Shown in pieces: positions 43,716-53,734 of a DNA stretch of 64,000 nt (position 1 is the first letter of the stretch; each line of letters starts with the position of its first letter). Source of the stretch: Rudanella paleaurantiibacter. Lineage in GTDB: Bacteria > Bacteroidota > Bacteroidia > Cytophagales > Spirosomataceae. The notes under the pieces were generated by a model. That model searched no databases and was not told the origin of the DNA. It was given only the letters and a program-made list of their open reading frames with translations. The stretch is taken from the NCBI RefSeq assembly GCF_009184635.1, contig NZ_WELI01000013.1, positions 1-64,000 on the forward strand. Direction: 5' to 3'. The position numbers and the translations under genes are program-made.

Positions 43716-45371
43716 CTACTCCATCTCGCCTACTTCAATAGCGCCCAGACCCGGCGTGTCGGGTACGGGATTGCCCATAAAATCGGTGTTCATTTTCAAC
43801 CCCTGCATCAGACCAAACGTATCACTTTCAAGGTAGGGAATGGCAATCCCTTTCGCCCGAACGGCCTGCCGGTTTTTGGGTAGATAATCGGCCGGGTTCA
43901 GGCTGCCGGGCTTGCTGAATTTGGGGTCGCCAACCTGTGCTCCCCGATCCTGAATAATGGCGTCGGTAGGCCAGCAATCGGCTTTCAGATAGAGGTTATG
44001 GGTAAAGAGTACCCGCTCCAGACCCAAGCCCTCACTTTCATCGGGCTTTAGCTGATCGCCCTGTACCGATTTAAGGCCGGCTGGTACATAGAAGATATTG
44101 TTGGCAATCAACACCCCCTGAGAGCCATTGTCGATGGCCAGACGACCCACTTTGCCCGGACTGGTATAAATGGTATTGTTGTAGAAATACGAATTGATGG
44201 GACCTTTGCGCTCGCGCTGATTGCCCTGATAGCCACTCAGCCAGAAAATCTTTCCTTCCTGAAACGCCCCGTTTTCGCCTTTGATGCGGTGCCCATCGTC
44301 GACACTGATGTTGTAGCGGTACGCACAATTGTAGTTGTTGCCCAGAATCTCGCAAAAGCCGCCCGCATTATGGGCCGAGAAATTGTACTGCATCACCACA
44401 TTGTCGCAGTTGTAGTCGATATGTGCGCCGGCCGAGTCGCCGGGTCCGTTGGCGTACATAAAGCTGTTTTTTTCGATCAGCACCTGCGAGGCTCCCCAGG
44501 TCCAGAGGCCGCTACCCCGGCCCCACTTGCGGCCATCGTCGGTGCTACCCGAATATTTCACCTCGTTTCGGCCCACGTACACAAATTTGACGCCCGACAT
44601 CTGAATGCCCGGTCCGCCCGACCGCTGCACCCGGTTGCCGGTAATGTCAACCCGCTGAATGTTCTGGTTTTTGCCGGTGAGTTTAATGCCGGTATGACTC
44701 ACGTTTTGGACCACACAGTCGGCAATGCGGATATTTTCCATCACCGCGGCCTCGACCGAATTGATGAGCCGGATGCCCCAGCCGTATTTCTGGGTTCCGT
44801 TCGGTGATTTCACCTCCTCGGCGGTGCGAACTACCCCCGGATTTTCGTAAAAAACGTCCGCGATGTTCAGCTTTTCCAATCGAATGTCGACCACTTTTTT
44901 GGCCTTCTCGGTGGTGACGAGCACGCCCACACGCATGGCCTGCTGGGGATTGCGGGTGGTGTAGCCGTTGGCCGTAATGGCTACGTTGCGCACGTACACA
45001 TGGCTACAATCGAGCAGCAAAATACCTTCGGCTTCGTTTTTGGCGTCTATCAGAGCCGGTTTGAAACCCGCTGTATTTTGCCAGCTTACCGACTCAATCA
45101 CAATGGGTTGCCCGGCGCTTCCCTGCCAGCCGGGGCAACGCAGGCTGCCCACAAACGTTTGCCCATCGGCCAGGAGCAGCCGGTCGCCGGATTGCAGGGG
45201 TAGCGAACTCGCCTTGGTCAGGGTCTGAATAGGGCTGGATTTGGATGTCCCGGTGTTGGTATCGGAGCCCAGCGTCGGGTGCACGTAGTAATCGGTAGCC
45301 AGTGCGTTTTGCCCGATGCCGTTGAGTAACCCCATAAAAATCAGGCAGGAGAGATACGTATTTCTCATCAT
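43716..45371 (-). CDS. Exported right-handed beta-helix protein, possible polysaccharide lyase
   Basis: This 551-residue protein has a signal peptide (YLSCLIFMGLLNGIGQNALA) followed at once by TDYYVHPTLGSDTNTGTSKS, the DUF1565-type entry to a right-handed parallel beta-helix. Coils are seen as NIRIADCVVQNVSHTGIKLT, NIQRVDITGNRVQRSGGPGI and NSFMYANGPGDSAGAHIDYN. Many such proteins in sulfatase regions are polysaccharide lyases or hydrolases, but no catalytic residues could be assigned. Its ATG overlaps the sulfatase stop by 4 bp (45368-45371), so the two are made together. Confidence 0.88.
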   Translation of the reverse strand: MMRNTYLSCLIFMGLLNGIGQNALATDYYVHPTLGSDTNTGTSKSSPIQTLTKASSLPLQSGDRLLLADGQTFVGSLRCPGWQGSAGQPIVIESVSWQNTAGFKPALIDAKNEAEGILLLDCSHVYVRNVAITANGYTTRNPQQAMRVGVLVTTEKAKKVVDIRLEKLNIADVFYENPGVVRTAEEVKSPNGTQKYGWGIRLINSVEAAVMENIRIADCVVQNVSHTGIKLTGKNQNIQRVDITGNRVQRSGGPGIQMSGVKFVYVGRNEVKYSGSTDDGRKWGRGSGLWTWGASQVLIEKNSFMYANGPGDSAGAHIDYNCDNVVMQYNFSAHNAGGFCEILGNNYNCAYRYNISVDDGHRIKGENGAFQEGKIFWLSGYQGNQRERKGPINSYFYNNTIYTSPGKVGRLAIDNGSQGVLIANNIFYVPAGLKSVQGDQLKPDESEGLGLERVLFTHNLYLKADCWPTDAIIQDRGAQVGDPKFSKPGSLNPADYLPKNRQAVRAKGIAIPYLESDTFGLMQGLKMNTDFMGNPVPDTPGLGAIEVGEME

Positions 45372-46792
45372 TTAAAATCTTCGACGACCTTGAAGCGGTC
45401 GGGGTGCAATTGGTTGTATTCTTTTTCCTGCATCAGGCCCAAAAAGGCAGGGGGCGGTAGTTGCCGGTTCCAGTCGTTCGCCTTTGTTTTAAGGGCTTCC
45501 CGTGTTTGGGAGTCCTGTTGGGACAGGTTGTTCTTCTCCGCTATATCGTCTTTGATCCTGAACAGAAACTCCATGTTCGGCTGCGTGATTAGCTTATCGG
45601 TCGGGCTACGCACCGCCAGCTTCTGCCCATCGATGTTGCGCCAAAAGAGGTAATCGTGCGGTATGCCTTTGTTTCGGCCGCTCAGGTACGGAATCAGGTT
45701 TACGCCATCCAGCCGATTTTTGGGCTTAACGTTTGCCACCGCTGCCGCCGTTGCAAAAATGTCCAGCGAGCTCACCGGCTGCGTGTACCGACTACCCGCC
45801 GGAAGCGTACCGGGCCATTGCACGGCAAACGGTACCCGGACCCCACCGTCGAAGAAATCGCCTTTTTTGCCCCGCAGCGGTGTATTGTCCGAGGCATTGT
45901 CGGGCGTGGGGCCACCGTTGTCCGAGAGGAAGAAGACAATGGTGTTTTTATCCAGCTCCAGTTCTTCGAGTTGATTCAGAATATTGCCGACGCCATCGTC
46001 CACGGCGCTGACCATGGCCGCGTAAGTCCGTCGACGCGGGTCGGCAATGTCCGAAAACCGGCTCAGGTACTTTTCGGAAGCCTGCAAGGGTGCGTGGGGC
46101 GCATTATAGGCCAGATACAGAAAGAAAGGCTTGTTCTGCTGCTCCCGGATAAACCGCACGGCCTCCCGCGAGAGGGCATCGGTCAGGTATTCGGTTTCTT
46201 CTACCCGTTTCGTGTTGTGCATCAGCCGGGTACGGTACGAGTCGTACTCGGATTTCATCTCTGACAGGTCTTTCAGCGTCAGGTTTTTGGGGAAGTACTG
46301 GTGCCCACCGCCCAGAAAGCCAAAAAACTGATCGAAACCGCGCTTATTGGGGTGTAATGAGGGGTGCGCACCGAGGTGCCACTTACCTACAACGGCCGTG
46401 GTGTAGTTGGCTTTTTTAAGCAAATCGGCTATGGTTTGCTCCGACGTAGGCAGGCCCATAGCCGGGTCGTTGGGGGCAACGAGTGGGTTACGGGAAAACC
46501 CAAACCGGTCCTGGTAGCGGCCCGTAAGCAGCCCCGCCCGACTCGGCCCACATACGGCAAAGGATACGTAACCCTCCGAGCATACCACGCCGTTGCGGGC
46601 AATGCGGTCGATGTTGGGCGTGCGAATGTCTTTACTGCCGTGAAAGCCCACATCGGCATAGCCCTGATCGTCGGTCAGGATAACGATAATATTTGGCGGC
46701 TGGGCTGCGGGAGTCTGTGAATGGTTGGCAAAATCGTGGTTCCAGCCGAAGTACAGACAACCGGCCAGTATCGTTGAGAGGATTTTTAGCAT
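45368..46792 (-). CDS. Sulfatase in the SusC/SusD operon
   Basis: This 474-residue sulfatase starts with a lipoprotein-like signal MLKILSTILAGCLYFGWN. The metal site is NIIVILTDDQGYADVGFHGS, and the formylglycine motif is CGPSR at Cys81 (FAVCGPSRAGLLTGRY). VVGKWHLGAHPSLHPNKRGF and FFLSDNGGPTPDN follow. It is 263 bp after susD, with two stem-loops in the gap, and overlaps the beta-helix gene by 4 bp. The upstream ATG at 46852 is outside the signal peptide and was rejected. It likely desulfates oligosaccharides before or after uptake by SusC/SusD. Confidence 0.95.
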   Translation of the reverse strand: MLKILSTILAGCLYFGWNHDFANHSQTPAAQPPNIIVILTDDQGYADVGFHGSKDIRTPNIDRIARNGVVCSEGYVSFAVCGPSRAGLLTGRYQDRFGFSRNPLVAPNDPAMGLPTSEQTIADLLKKANYTTAVVGKWHLGAHPSLHPNKRGFDQFFGFLGGGHQYFPKNLTLKDLSEMKSEYDSYRTRLMHNTKRVEETEYLTDALSREAVRFIREQQNKPFFLYLAYNAPHAPLQASEKYLSRFSDIADPRRRTYAAMVSAVDDGVGNILNQLEELELDKNTIVFFLSDNGGPTPDNASDNTPLRGKKGDFFDGGVRVPFAVQWPGTLPAGSRYTQPVSSLDIFATAAAVANVKPKNRLDGVNLIPYLSGRNKGIPHDYLFWRNIDGQKLAVRSPTDKLITQPNMEFLFRIKDDIAEKNNLSQQDSQTREALKTKANDWNRQLPPPAFLGLMQEKEYNQLHPDRFKVVEDFK

Positions 46793-46879
46793 CAGGAAAC
46801 GGTGAAATGGCCTTCGAGATTCGCGAATTTGAGCGACAGGATCGTTCGCCAAATCGTTTTGGTAATCAAAAAAACTCCA

Positions 46880-46965
46880 CTGTCAGCAACCTCCATTGTG
46901 GAGCTTTCGAATACTGACAGGGAGTAAATAACCCCAAACCTTTTCAGTGGTCGTTGACCACTGAA
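46880..46965. promoter_or_regulatory. Two stem-loops in the susD-sulfatase gap
   Basis: The first is CTGTCAG / CTGACAG (46880-46886 and 46914-46920) enclosing CTCCATTGTGGAG. The second is TTCAGTGGTC / GACCACTGAA (46943-46952 and 46956-46965), a perfect 10-bp stem with a 3-base loop. Neither has a strong U-tract leftward, so they may limit read-through or protect the mRNA between susD and the sulfatase. Confidence 0.55.
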
Positions 46966-47054
46966 ACGCTTACAGGGCTACAGCTAAACGTGAATGACTT
47001 TGTCACCCGACCCACGCAAACCAAAAAGGGAAGTGTTTTGAGGTGTCACAGGGA

Positions 47055-48590
47055 CTACTTCCAAACCGGGTTCTGCACCAGATTCTTGTTCGCGTCGATT
47101 TCGGTTTGCGGAATCGGGAATACCTCCGACATACGGCCCCGGTACACGGGCCGGTAAGCCGCTACCCGATCATCGGTAGCCCGCTTGTAGGCGGCTTCTA
47201 CCTCGCCCCAGCGCTTCACGTCGAAGAAACGTAAGCCTTCCATGGCCAGCTCCACGCGCCGTTCGTGCCGCACAATGTCGCGGAGAGCCGCCTGCGAAAG
47301 GTTCGAGCCTTCTACATCTTCGACCTTGGGCATGCGCACCCGCGTCCGCACCTGATTGACCAGCGGATAGACTTCGGTCAGTTGGTTCGTTTCGACCAGC
47401 GCTTCGGCCCGCATCAGCAGCACGTCGGCATAGCGAATGACGTAAAAATCCTGACCACCCGGCGACCCCACCCCGATACCACTGGGCGAGGGGGCATTGC
47501 GGATATACTTTTTCTGACCGAAGGTCGTGGCCGTATTCCCGGTGAAAGGCCGGTTCAGATCAAGCAGGAAGATATCGTCCCGGAAGTAAATCGAAGCGGC
47601 CAAACGCGGGTCGCGGTTGAGTTTGGGGGTGGCCGCCCGGTACAGGGGCGAGCGGGTTATGGGCAAGCCATCGGTGGCGTAATACTCATTGACGAGGTTA
47701 CGCATGGGCTGCACATTCACCTTCGGAATCCCGGTAAAGGTGGCCGAGAACGTCTCGCCATTGTCCGACTGATCCTGCGAGAAGCGCACAGAGAACACCA
47801 CCTCTCTCGACTTTTCGCCGGCCTCGGTAAACAGTTGATCGTAGCTGGCATTCAGGCTATAGCCCAACGTGAGCACCTGCGCCGTCAAGGCCACCACTTC
47901 GGGATAATTTTTCTGGTACAACTGAAACCGGGCCAGCAACGACAGAGCCGCTCCTTTGGTGGCGTAACCGAACTGGTTGGCCGGGTAGGTGGCCGGCAGT
48001 GCTTCCCCCGCAAACTTCAGATCGGCAATGATCTGATCCGATACCTCCTTGTTTGCGTTTTTGGGTACGTAGGCTTCCTGCAACGACTGCACCGCCAAAA
48101 TCAGGGGTACATCCTCGTAATGAATGGCCAGATTCATGTAAAACAAGCCCCGCAGAAAACGCGCCTGTCCCAGCAGAGCCGTCCGGTTCGCATCGCTGAT
48201 GGCCGACTTCGGCATCCGCTCGATGTTGGCAATGGCGTTATTGGCGCGGGCAATGCCCCGATAGTTGGCTGTCCAGAATTCGTTGAAAAAGCTCGTTGCC
48301 GGATCGACGCGGGCCTCCACAAAATTACCGGGGCCTTCAAACTTGTAGTTGTTGAAGGTATTATCGGCAAAACTGTCGTGCTGCGGAATACCCGCCGTTC
48401 CGTTCAGATTACCGCCGTACATAACGCGGGCTTGCAGCACTTCATACACCCCGTTGAGGCCCAGTTGGGCGTCCTTCTCGGTTTGCCAGAAGTTACCCTC
48501 GGCCAGCTGCGTCAGGGAGCCCCGGTCCAGAAATTCCTCTTTGCAACTGAACAGCAACAGCAGAGGCAGTACGAATAAAATCTTTTTCAT
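47055..48590 (-). CDS. susD: SusD/RagB-type surface glycan-binding lipoprotein
   Basis: This 511-residue lipoprotein has a signal peptide MKKILFVLPLLLLFSC with Cys16 as the lipid site, then EEFLDRGSLTQLAEGNFWQT, a typical SusD start. Helical TPR-like segments include ALLGQARFLRGLFYMNLAIH and the C-terminal IVRHERRVELAMEGLRFFDV with KRWGEVEAAYK, near universal in the family. It forms the lid of the SusC transporter on the outer membrane surface. It lies 4 bp behind susC. Confidence 0.96.
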   Translation of the reverse strand: MKKILFVLPLLLLFSCKEEFLDRGSLTQLAEGNFWQTEKDAQLGLNGVYEVLQARVMYGGNLNGTAGIPQHDSFADNTFNNYKFEGPGNFVEARVDPATSFFNEFWTANYRGIARANNAIANIERMPKSAISDANRTALLGQARFLRGLFYMNLAIHYEDVPLILAVQSLQEAYVPKNANKEVSDQIIADLKFAGEALPATYPANQFGYATKGAALSLLARFQLYQKNYPEVVALTAQVLTLGYSLNASYDQLFTEAGEKSREVVFSVRFSQDQSDNGETFSATFTGIPKVNVQPMRNLVNEYYATDGLPITRSPLYRAATPKLNRDPRLAASIYFRDDIFLLDLNRPFTGNTATTFGQKKYIRNAPSPSGIGVGSPGGQDFYVIRYADVLLMRAEALVETNQLTEVYPLVNQVRTRVRMPKVEDVEGSNLSQAALRDIVRHERRVELAMEGLRFFDVKRWGEVEAAYKRATDDRVAAYRPVYRGRMSEVFPIPQTEIDANKNLVQNPVWK

Positions 48591-48594
48591 GGCG

Positions 48595-51500
48595 TTAGAA
48601 TTTGAGGTTTAAGCCAAGGCTGTAAATCTTGTACAGGGGCGTCAGACGGTCGGAATTACCGCCGGAAGTACGCTCAGGATCAAAGTTTTTGAGTTTGGTG
48701 AACGTCAGAATATTCTGTCCGCTCGCATACACGCGCAGCTTGCGAATACCCGCCTTGCTGCTCAGTTGCACGGGTACCGTGTAGCCCAGTTCGAGGTTTT
48801 TCAGGCGCAGGAACGAGGCATCCTGAATGTAGAAAGAAGACAATACCGTGTTGTTGACACCGCCCAGCCGGGGTAGCTCGGTCGATGGGTTCTCGGGGGT
48901 CCAGCGGTTAAGCCAGTACGACAGGGCGTTGTTGCGGTCGTCGGCCATCGGGAGTTGCCCGTTGCCGTTCAGCACCCGGTCAACGCGGTCCAGACCCTGA
49001 AACAGGATGGTAAAGTCAAAGCCCCGGTAGGTCATGTTGGCGTTGAAGTTGTAGATCAGCCGGGGGAACGGATTGCCAATAACCACCCGGTCGAAAGCGT
49101 CAATTTTTCCGTCGGGGGTTCCGTTGGCACCCGACACGTCGGCGTAGCGCAGATCGCCCGGAGCCGTAAGCGGGCTGCCAAACTGCACGGGTGCCCCGGC
49201 CACTTCTTCTTTGGTCTGGAAAACACCCAGCACCCGGTAGCCGTAATAGGCGTTGAACGGCTGACCGATGCGGATAATGCTGTTGCCGCTGATGGTTTCT
49301 TCACCGCCCGGCCCGAGGCTCGTCACCTCGTTATCGGCCATGCGGGTGACGTTGGCCCCCAGATTCAGTTTCAACCCACCAAAGTTGTTCGAATAATTAG
49401 CGGTTAGTTCGAGACCCCGGTTGAGCATCCCGGCTGCATTTTGCGCGGCCAGATTAGTTACCCCCAGCGAGTTTGGCACCGGAAAGTTGGTGTACAGAAT
49501 GTCGGTACTGTTTCGGCGGAAATAGTCGGCCGAGAAATACAGACGGTTCTGGAACAGTTCGAGATCGAGGCCGACGTTCAGCTGCCGGATTGTCTCCCAG
49601 GTGATATTGGGGTTGGCCAGGCTCGTCAGGGCTACGGCACCCACTACCGCGTCGCCCAGAAAATAGTCGAGGCCCGTGTTGTAGGTTTGCTCGTAAATGT
49701 AATTGCCAATCCGGTCGTTGCCGCTAATACCCCAGCTCGACCGGAGTTTGAAGTTCGATACCCAATTGAGCGACTGCATGAACGGTTCGCGCGTCAGGTT
49801 CCAGCCCACCGACATCGACGGGAACGTGCCGTAACGCTTAGATTGGCCGAATTTCGACGAGCCATCGCGACGCAGGTTCAACTCCAGCAGGTACTTCTCC
49901 ATGTAGTTGTAATTGACCCGGCCAAAAAACGACTGCCAGGCTACTTCCGACGCGGCCCCGCTCACCGACGGATTGGTCACCCCTCCGCCGTTGAACTCCT
50001 GAATATTGTCGGACGGGAAACCCTGCAAGGAACCGGCAAACCCGTCGTCTTTATCGTAAATCACCGAATGACCCGCCATCAGTTGCAGGTTGTGGGCCTG
50101 ATTCCAACTGGTCGAGTACCGCAGAATATTCTCGTTCAGCAGGCGGTAATTGAAGTTGAAGGTATTGGTCAGAGAGTTGAGCAGGCTTTGGTTCACCACC
50201 TGACCGGCCCAGTCGCGGGTGGTGAGCGTGGGGTTAAAGTTGGAGATGTTTTGTACGTTCATCACCAGGCTACCGCTCGTTTCGAAGGTAAGCCCCCGCA
50301 GAATATTGGCCGAAAGCCCAATGCGCTCGCTGATATTGATATTGTCCTGCTTGTTATCGCCCAGAATACCGGTCAAAAGCGGATTGGTCGACGGGAACGA
50401 GAAGTTGACCTTCTGATACGCGCCATCGACAATACCAAAGGCACCGTTGGCATAGTAAGCCGGGATGGTGGGCGACGAACGCTGAAACTGGTTGATGATA
50501 CCCGTTTCGCCCGTGATGGCATCGGCCCCGCCCGCCGGCCCGCGGAATTTCGACCAATAGGCGTTGGTGACGTTGGTCAGAGTCAGCCATTGATTCGCCT
50601 TGGCCGTGAGGTTCAGGCCCAGCGTGTACCGATCCGACTTGAATTTACCACGCACGATGGCATTCTGATTGAGGTAGCCGAGCGACACCCGGTACGTCAG
50701 GTTGTCGGTACCACCCGAAAACGACAGGTAATGATTCTGGATGGGCGCGTCGCGCAGGGTTTCGCGGGCCCAGTTGGTGTTGGCGTACTGATCGGGCTGA
50801 GAGCCGGTTCGGATGGCTTCCAGATCAGCGGCCGAGTACCGGAGCGGGGCGTTGGCACCATTGGCGTTGCGGTCACGTTCGTTGCGCAGCAGGGCGTAAT
50901 TATTGGCATCGAGGTATTCCGGCACCACCGTAACCCGCTGTATACCGGTGTAGCCGTTATAGTCGACGGTCAGCTTGCCTTTCTTTCCTTTTTTGGTGGT
51001 GACCACAATCACCCCGTTGGCCCCCCTTGCTCCGTAAATGGCCGATGCGGAAGCGTCTTTGAGCACCGAAATACTCTCAATGTCGGAGGGAGCCAGGTTG
51101 TTGAATTCGGTCAGGCCGTTGTACTGAATATTGTCGATAACGACCAGCGGATTGCTGTTACCGAAGGTGCCAATCCCCCGAATGTTGATCGAAGACCCGT
51201 CGGCTCCCGGCAAGCCGCTCGATTGGGTGAGTTGTACCCCCGAAAAACGGCCGTACATCATCTGCGAGGTGTTGGTAACGGGCAGGTTCACGGCCCCATC
51301 GAAGCGAATGGTTTCGACTGCCCCGGTGAGGTTGATTTTCTTCTGTTCGCCGTACCCGACTACCACCACTTCGCCAAGCAGGGCCACATCTTCCTGTAGG
51401 CTTACCTTTAGCTGGGTCTGGTTGCCGATGGGCACTTCGAGCGCCGTAAACCCGATATTACTGACCTGCAGTACCGACTCGCGGGAGGGCACCGAGATCG

Positions 51501-51738
51501 AAAAACTCCCGTCGGCCCCGGTTACAGTTCCTAACGTAGTGCCTTTCACGGTGACCGATGCACCGGGAATGCTTTGGCCGTCGGCGGCCGATACCACCGA
51601 TCCGGTGATGCGGATTGACGACTGGGCGAAGGCTGCGGACGTAACCGCCAACGCCATACCGATCAGCAAAAGCAACGCTCTTACCGACCGATTCCCCAGG
51701 TTCCACCCTCGTTGAACTAAAGTACAATTTGACTTCAT
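48595..51738 (-). CDS. susC: SusC/RagA-type TonB-dependent outer-membrane transporter
   Basis: This 1047-residue protein has a signal peptide (ALLLLIGMALAVTSAAFAQ), a carboxypeptidase-D regulatory-like N-terminal domain (ITGSVVSAADGQSIPGASVT), the TonB-box-like EVVVVGYGEQKKINLTGAVE, a plug domain with the SusC signature SIEVLKDASASAIYGARGAN-type segment (here ISVLKDASASAIYGARGANG) and a 22-strand barrel ending in a Phe-rich LYKIYSLGLNLKF. It imports glycans into the periplasm with SusD. It is first in the leftward unit with susD, a sulfatase, the beta-helix protein and the Gfo/Idh protein. Regulation is probably by the hybrid sensor at 55133-59182. Confidence 0.96.
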   Translation of the reverse strand: MKSNCTLVQRGWNLGNRSVRALLLLIGMALAVTSAAFAQSSIRITGSVVSAADGQSIPGASVTVKGTTLGTVTGADGSFSISVPSRESVLQVSNIGFTALEVPIGNQTQLKVSLQEDVALLGEVVVVGYGEQKKINLTGAVETIRFDGAVNLPVTNTSQMMYGRFSGVQLTQSSGLPGADGSSINIRGIGTFGNSNPLVVIDNIQYNGLTEFNNLAPSDIESISVLKDASASAIYGARGANGVIVVTTKKGKKGKLTVDYNGYTGIQRVTVVPEYLDANNYALLRNERDRNANGANAPLRYSAADLEAIRTGSQPDQYANTNWARETLRDAPIQNHYLSFSGGTDNLTYRVSLGYLNQNAIVRGKFKSDRYTLGLNLTAKANQWLTLTNVTNAYWSKFRGPAGGADAITGETGIINQFQRSSPTIPAYYANGAFGIVDGAYQKVNFSFPSTNPLLTGILGDNKQDNINISERIGLSANILRGLTFETSGSLVMNVQNISNFNPTLTTRDWAGQVVNQSLLNSLTNTFNFNYRLLNENILRYSTSWNQAHNLQLMAGHSVIYDKDDGFAGSLQGFPSDNIQEFNGGGVTNPSVSGAASEVAWQSFFGRVNYNYMEKYLLELNLRRDGSSKFGQSKRYGTFPSMSVGWNLTREPFMQSLNWVSNFKLRSSWGISGNDRIGNYIYEQTYNTGLDYFLGDAVVGAVALTSLANPNITWETIRQLNVGLDLELFQNRLYFSADYFRRNSTDILYTNFPVPNSLGVTNLAAQNAAGMLNRGLELTANYSNNFGGLKLNLGANVTRMADNEVTSLGPGGEETISGNSIIRIGQPFNAYYGYRVLGVFQTKEEVAGAPVQFGSPLTAPGDLRYADVSGANGTPDGKIDAFDRVVIGNPFPRLIYNFNANMTYRGFDFTILFQGLDRVDRVLNGNGQLPMADDRNNALSYWLNRWTPENPSTELPRLGGVNNTVLSSFYIQDASFLRLKNLELGYTVPVQLSSKAGIRKLRVYASGQNILTFTKLKNFDPERTSGGNSDRLTPLYKIYSLGLNLKF

Positions 51739-52199
51739 AGTGCAGGGATTAAAAATTTGTTGACCTGTCTTAGTGATAAATTTTAGTCAAATGTCACAAG
51801 ATAAAATCGGCCCAGGGGGGCTAATCCATGCAATCAGAAGGTGTAATCGTTCAACATAGAGTAATTCTGCGGATAGGATCGGTTCCACCCGTGCGGCTAA
51901 GTCACAGTCGCGGTTCTGCGCCGGGACCGGGTCATGCCAGACCGTCGCCGTCGTTTGGGCAAATAGTATCCGAAAATCAGAGAGGTTATTGACAAGGAGT
52001 TGTTAATTCCTCAGATGCCAATCGCACTGCATGGGCGCTCCCACGGCGACCGGTTGAGCTGGTGCTGAGCTACGTTTGACGGAGCCGATATAAGATTGAG
52101 TACCGTCCCATAAAAATGGTCGTTCCCTAAGTTATTGTAAGCCAAAATCCTTATTTTCAATCAAGGTAAATCCATCAGGTGACTTAGACGAACCCAGGA
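51739..52199. other. Intergenic region between divergent susC and AraC genes
   Basis: This 461-bp gap must hold the susC promoter (AT-rich around 51740-51800) and the promoter of the AraC gene (52080-52199). No gene, tRNA or long repeat was recognised, and no confident TAnnTTTG box was found. Confidence 0.5.
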
Positions 52200-53069
52200 A
52201 TGAATACAGGACAAAAGTTCATGCGGCTTTTTCCCAGCCCTGGCTTACGGGAGATTGTTCAATGCTACGGAATTATTCATTTTGTTTTTCCCAGGGATGT
52301 CGCCATTCCGGTGAAAGCCTACACCCCCAAACCGGCCGAAAGCATCGAGTTCTTTTTGAGAGATCCGGAGTATGTAGTCTATCCAGGAGTCAGTCAAAAA
52401 GTCAAACGGCCATCTGCCATCCTTTCCGGTCAGCAGACCGTAACTTTTGATCGGTATGTTGGACGGGATTTTTTATTTTTCAACATACATTTTCAGCCCG
52501 GAACCTTATTTCGCTTATTTGGAATACCTGCTTACGGGTTGACCAACACCTTTATCGACGCGGAAACCGTTTTGTCAAAAGAAATAAAGGAGCTGACCGA
52601 ACAGTTAAAAAATGCCGAATCCTATCCTGAACTGATCCAGCAAGCCGAGTTATTTATCAGTAGGCTTATTCGTCGCTCCAAAAAAGAGGCCCACGGGATT
52701 GATCGGGCCGCTCAACTCCTGCTTCATCATACCAACCCGATTTCTATGGATTGGCTGGCCAGCCAATCCTGCCTAAGTCCCCGTCAATTTGAACGCAAAT
52801 TCAAAGAGCGCATGGGGATAACAGCCTCCCAACTGGCCCGGATCGCCCGCTTTGATAAAGCCTTCATTCTAAAAAATGCGCAACCGCACCTAGACTGGCT
52901 TAGTGTAGCCATTCAGTGCGGTTACTATGACTACTCTCATCTGGTACGCGATTACAAAGAGTTTACCGGCCTTACACCGGCTTTCTTTCTGGAAGTTGAT
53001 GGGCAGGCACCTGAGCGCCTGCTGGGTTTTGCGGATGGGTGTTACCACGTCCCGACTGGCTCAATCTAA
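52200..53069 (+). CDS. AraC-family transcriptional regulator
   Basis: This 289-residue protein has an N-terminal sensor half (LFPSPGLREIVQCYGIIHFV, HFQPGTLFRLFGIPAYGLTN) of the DUF6597-type seen in Bacteroidota AraC proteins. A C-terminal double helix-turn-helix follows: MDWLASQSCLSPRQFERKFK, ERMGITASQLARIARFDKAF and WLSVAIQCGYYDYSHLVRDY with KEFTGLTPAFFL. It has no signal peptide. It may control the next two genes on the same strand. Base composition is more AT-rich than the surrounding PUL genes, which hints that 52200-54898 came in separately. Confidence 0.94.
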   Translation: MNTGQKFMRLFPSPGLREIVQCYGIIHFVFPRDVAIPVKAYTPKPAESIEFFLRDPEYVVYPGVSQKVKRPSAILSGQQTVTFDRYVGRDFLFFNIHFQPGTLFRLFGIPAYGLTNTFIDAETVLSKEIKELTEQLKNAESYPELIQQAELFISRLIRRSKKEAHGIDRAAQLLLHHTNPISMDWLASQSCLSPRQFERKFKERMGITASQLARIARFDKAFILKNAQPHLDWLSVAIQCGYYDYSHLVRDYKEFTGLTPAFFLEVDGQAPERLLGFADGCYHVPTGSI

Positions 53070-53179
53070 AAATGTCGTTTTCTTACTACCAATGACCGGC
53101 ATCAATCCGTCAACTTTGGCGGAGGAGTTGATTCATGAAATCTAAGTTTCAGCCCCGTTAACTAACCGGAAAACAGGTC

Positions 53180-53686
53180 ATGGCAACAACCGCTCAGGCT
53201 CTGCCTATCAGAGCCATCCTCCTCATGCTACTTAGCTTTTGGTATTTACCTACTTTCGGACAAGGCCAGGCTTTGCTAAACACGAATAAGAAACTGGTCG
53301 TCCGGTATTTTAACGAGGTCATCAATACCCAGAAGCTGAACCGCTTCGGGGAGTTCTTTTCATCAGATTATATGTGGCATCAAATGAACGGGATCGATGT
53401 TCGAAGTAGTCAGGATAGTTCACACCTTTCAACAATCCGCTGGCTTTTTACGGCCATACCGGATGTTCATTATTCAATCGACCATGTAATTGCGGAGGGG
53501 GATCTGATTGCCGTGAATACAACGGCTACAGGCACCGCCAGGAGTGAGATGTTTGGCCTTCCGGCTGTCCAAAAGAAGGTTAATTTTAAGCAAATGTTCT
53601 TCTTTCGAATTAGGAACAACAAAATAACAGAGGAATGGGAGGTTGTGGACGTAGGAGGCATCAATGCTCAGTTAGCCAAGCCCTAA
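53180..53686 (+). CDS. Exported SnoaL-like / ester cyclase protein
   Basis: This 168-residue protein has a signal peptide (PIRAILLMLLSFWYLPTFGQ) and an NTF2-like SnoaL fold: NKKLVVRYFNEVINTQKLNR, FFSSDYMWHQMNG, IRWLFTAIPDVHYSIDHVIA, GDLIAVNTTATGTARSEMFG and FFRIRNNKITEEWEVVD. Members include polyketide cyclases and ester cyclases, but many have unknown activity. The gene stands 110 bp behind the AraC gene and 48 bp ahead of the DUF2911 gene. Confidence 0.88.
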   Translation: MATTAQALPIRAILLMLLSFWYLPTFGQGQALLNTNKKLVVRYFNEVINTQKLNRFGEFFSSDYMWHQMNGIDVRSSQDSSHLSTIRWLFTAIPDVHYSIDHVIAEGDLIAVNTTATGTARSEMFGLPAVQKKVNFKQMFFFRIRNNKITEEWEVVDVGGINAQLAKP

Positions 53687-53734
53687 ATTGTAGTGTTTAC
53701 GATGTGTTCCCTACCATTTTTAACTCCTTCCCCT

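Noticed and set aside
47265-48578. Rightward open reading frame of 437 codons opposite susD
   Set aside because: It is a shadow of susD, with His/Arg/Gln-rich sequence typical of antisense translation.
49441-51399. Long rightward open reading frame (652 codons) opposite susC
   Set aside because: It is an antisense shadow of the strongly supported susC gene in GC-rich DNA and shows no domain or signal.
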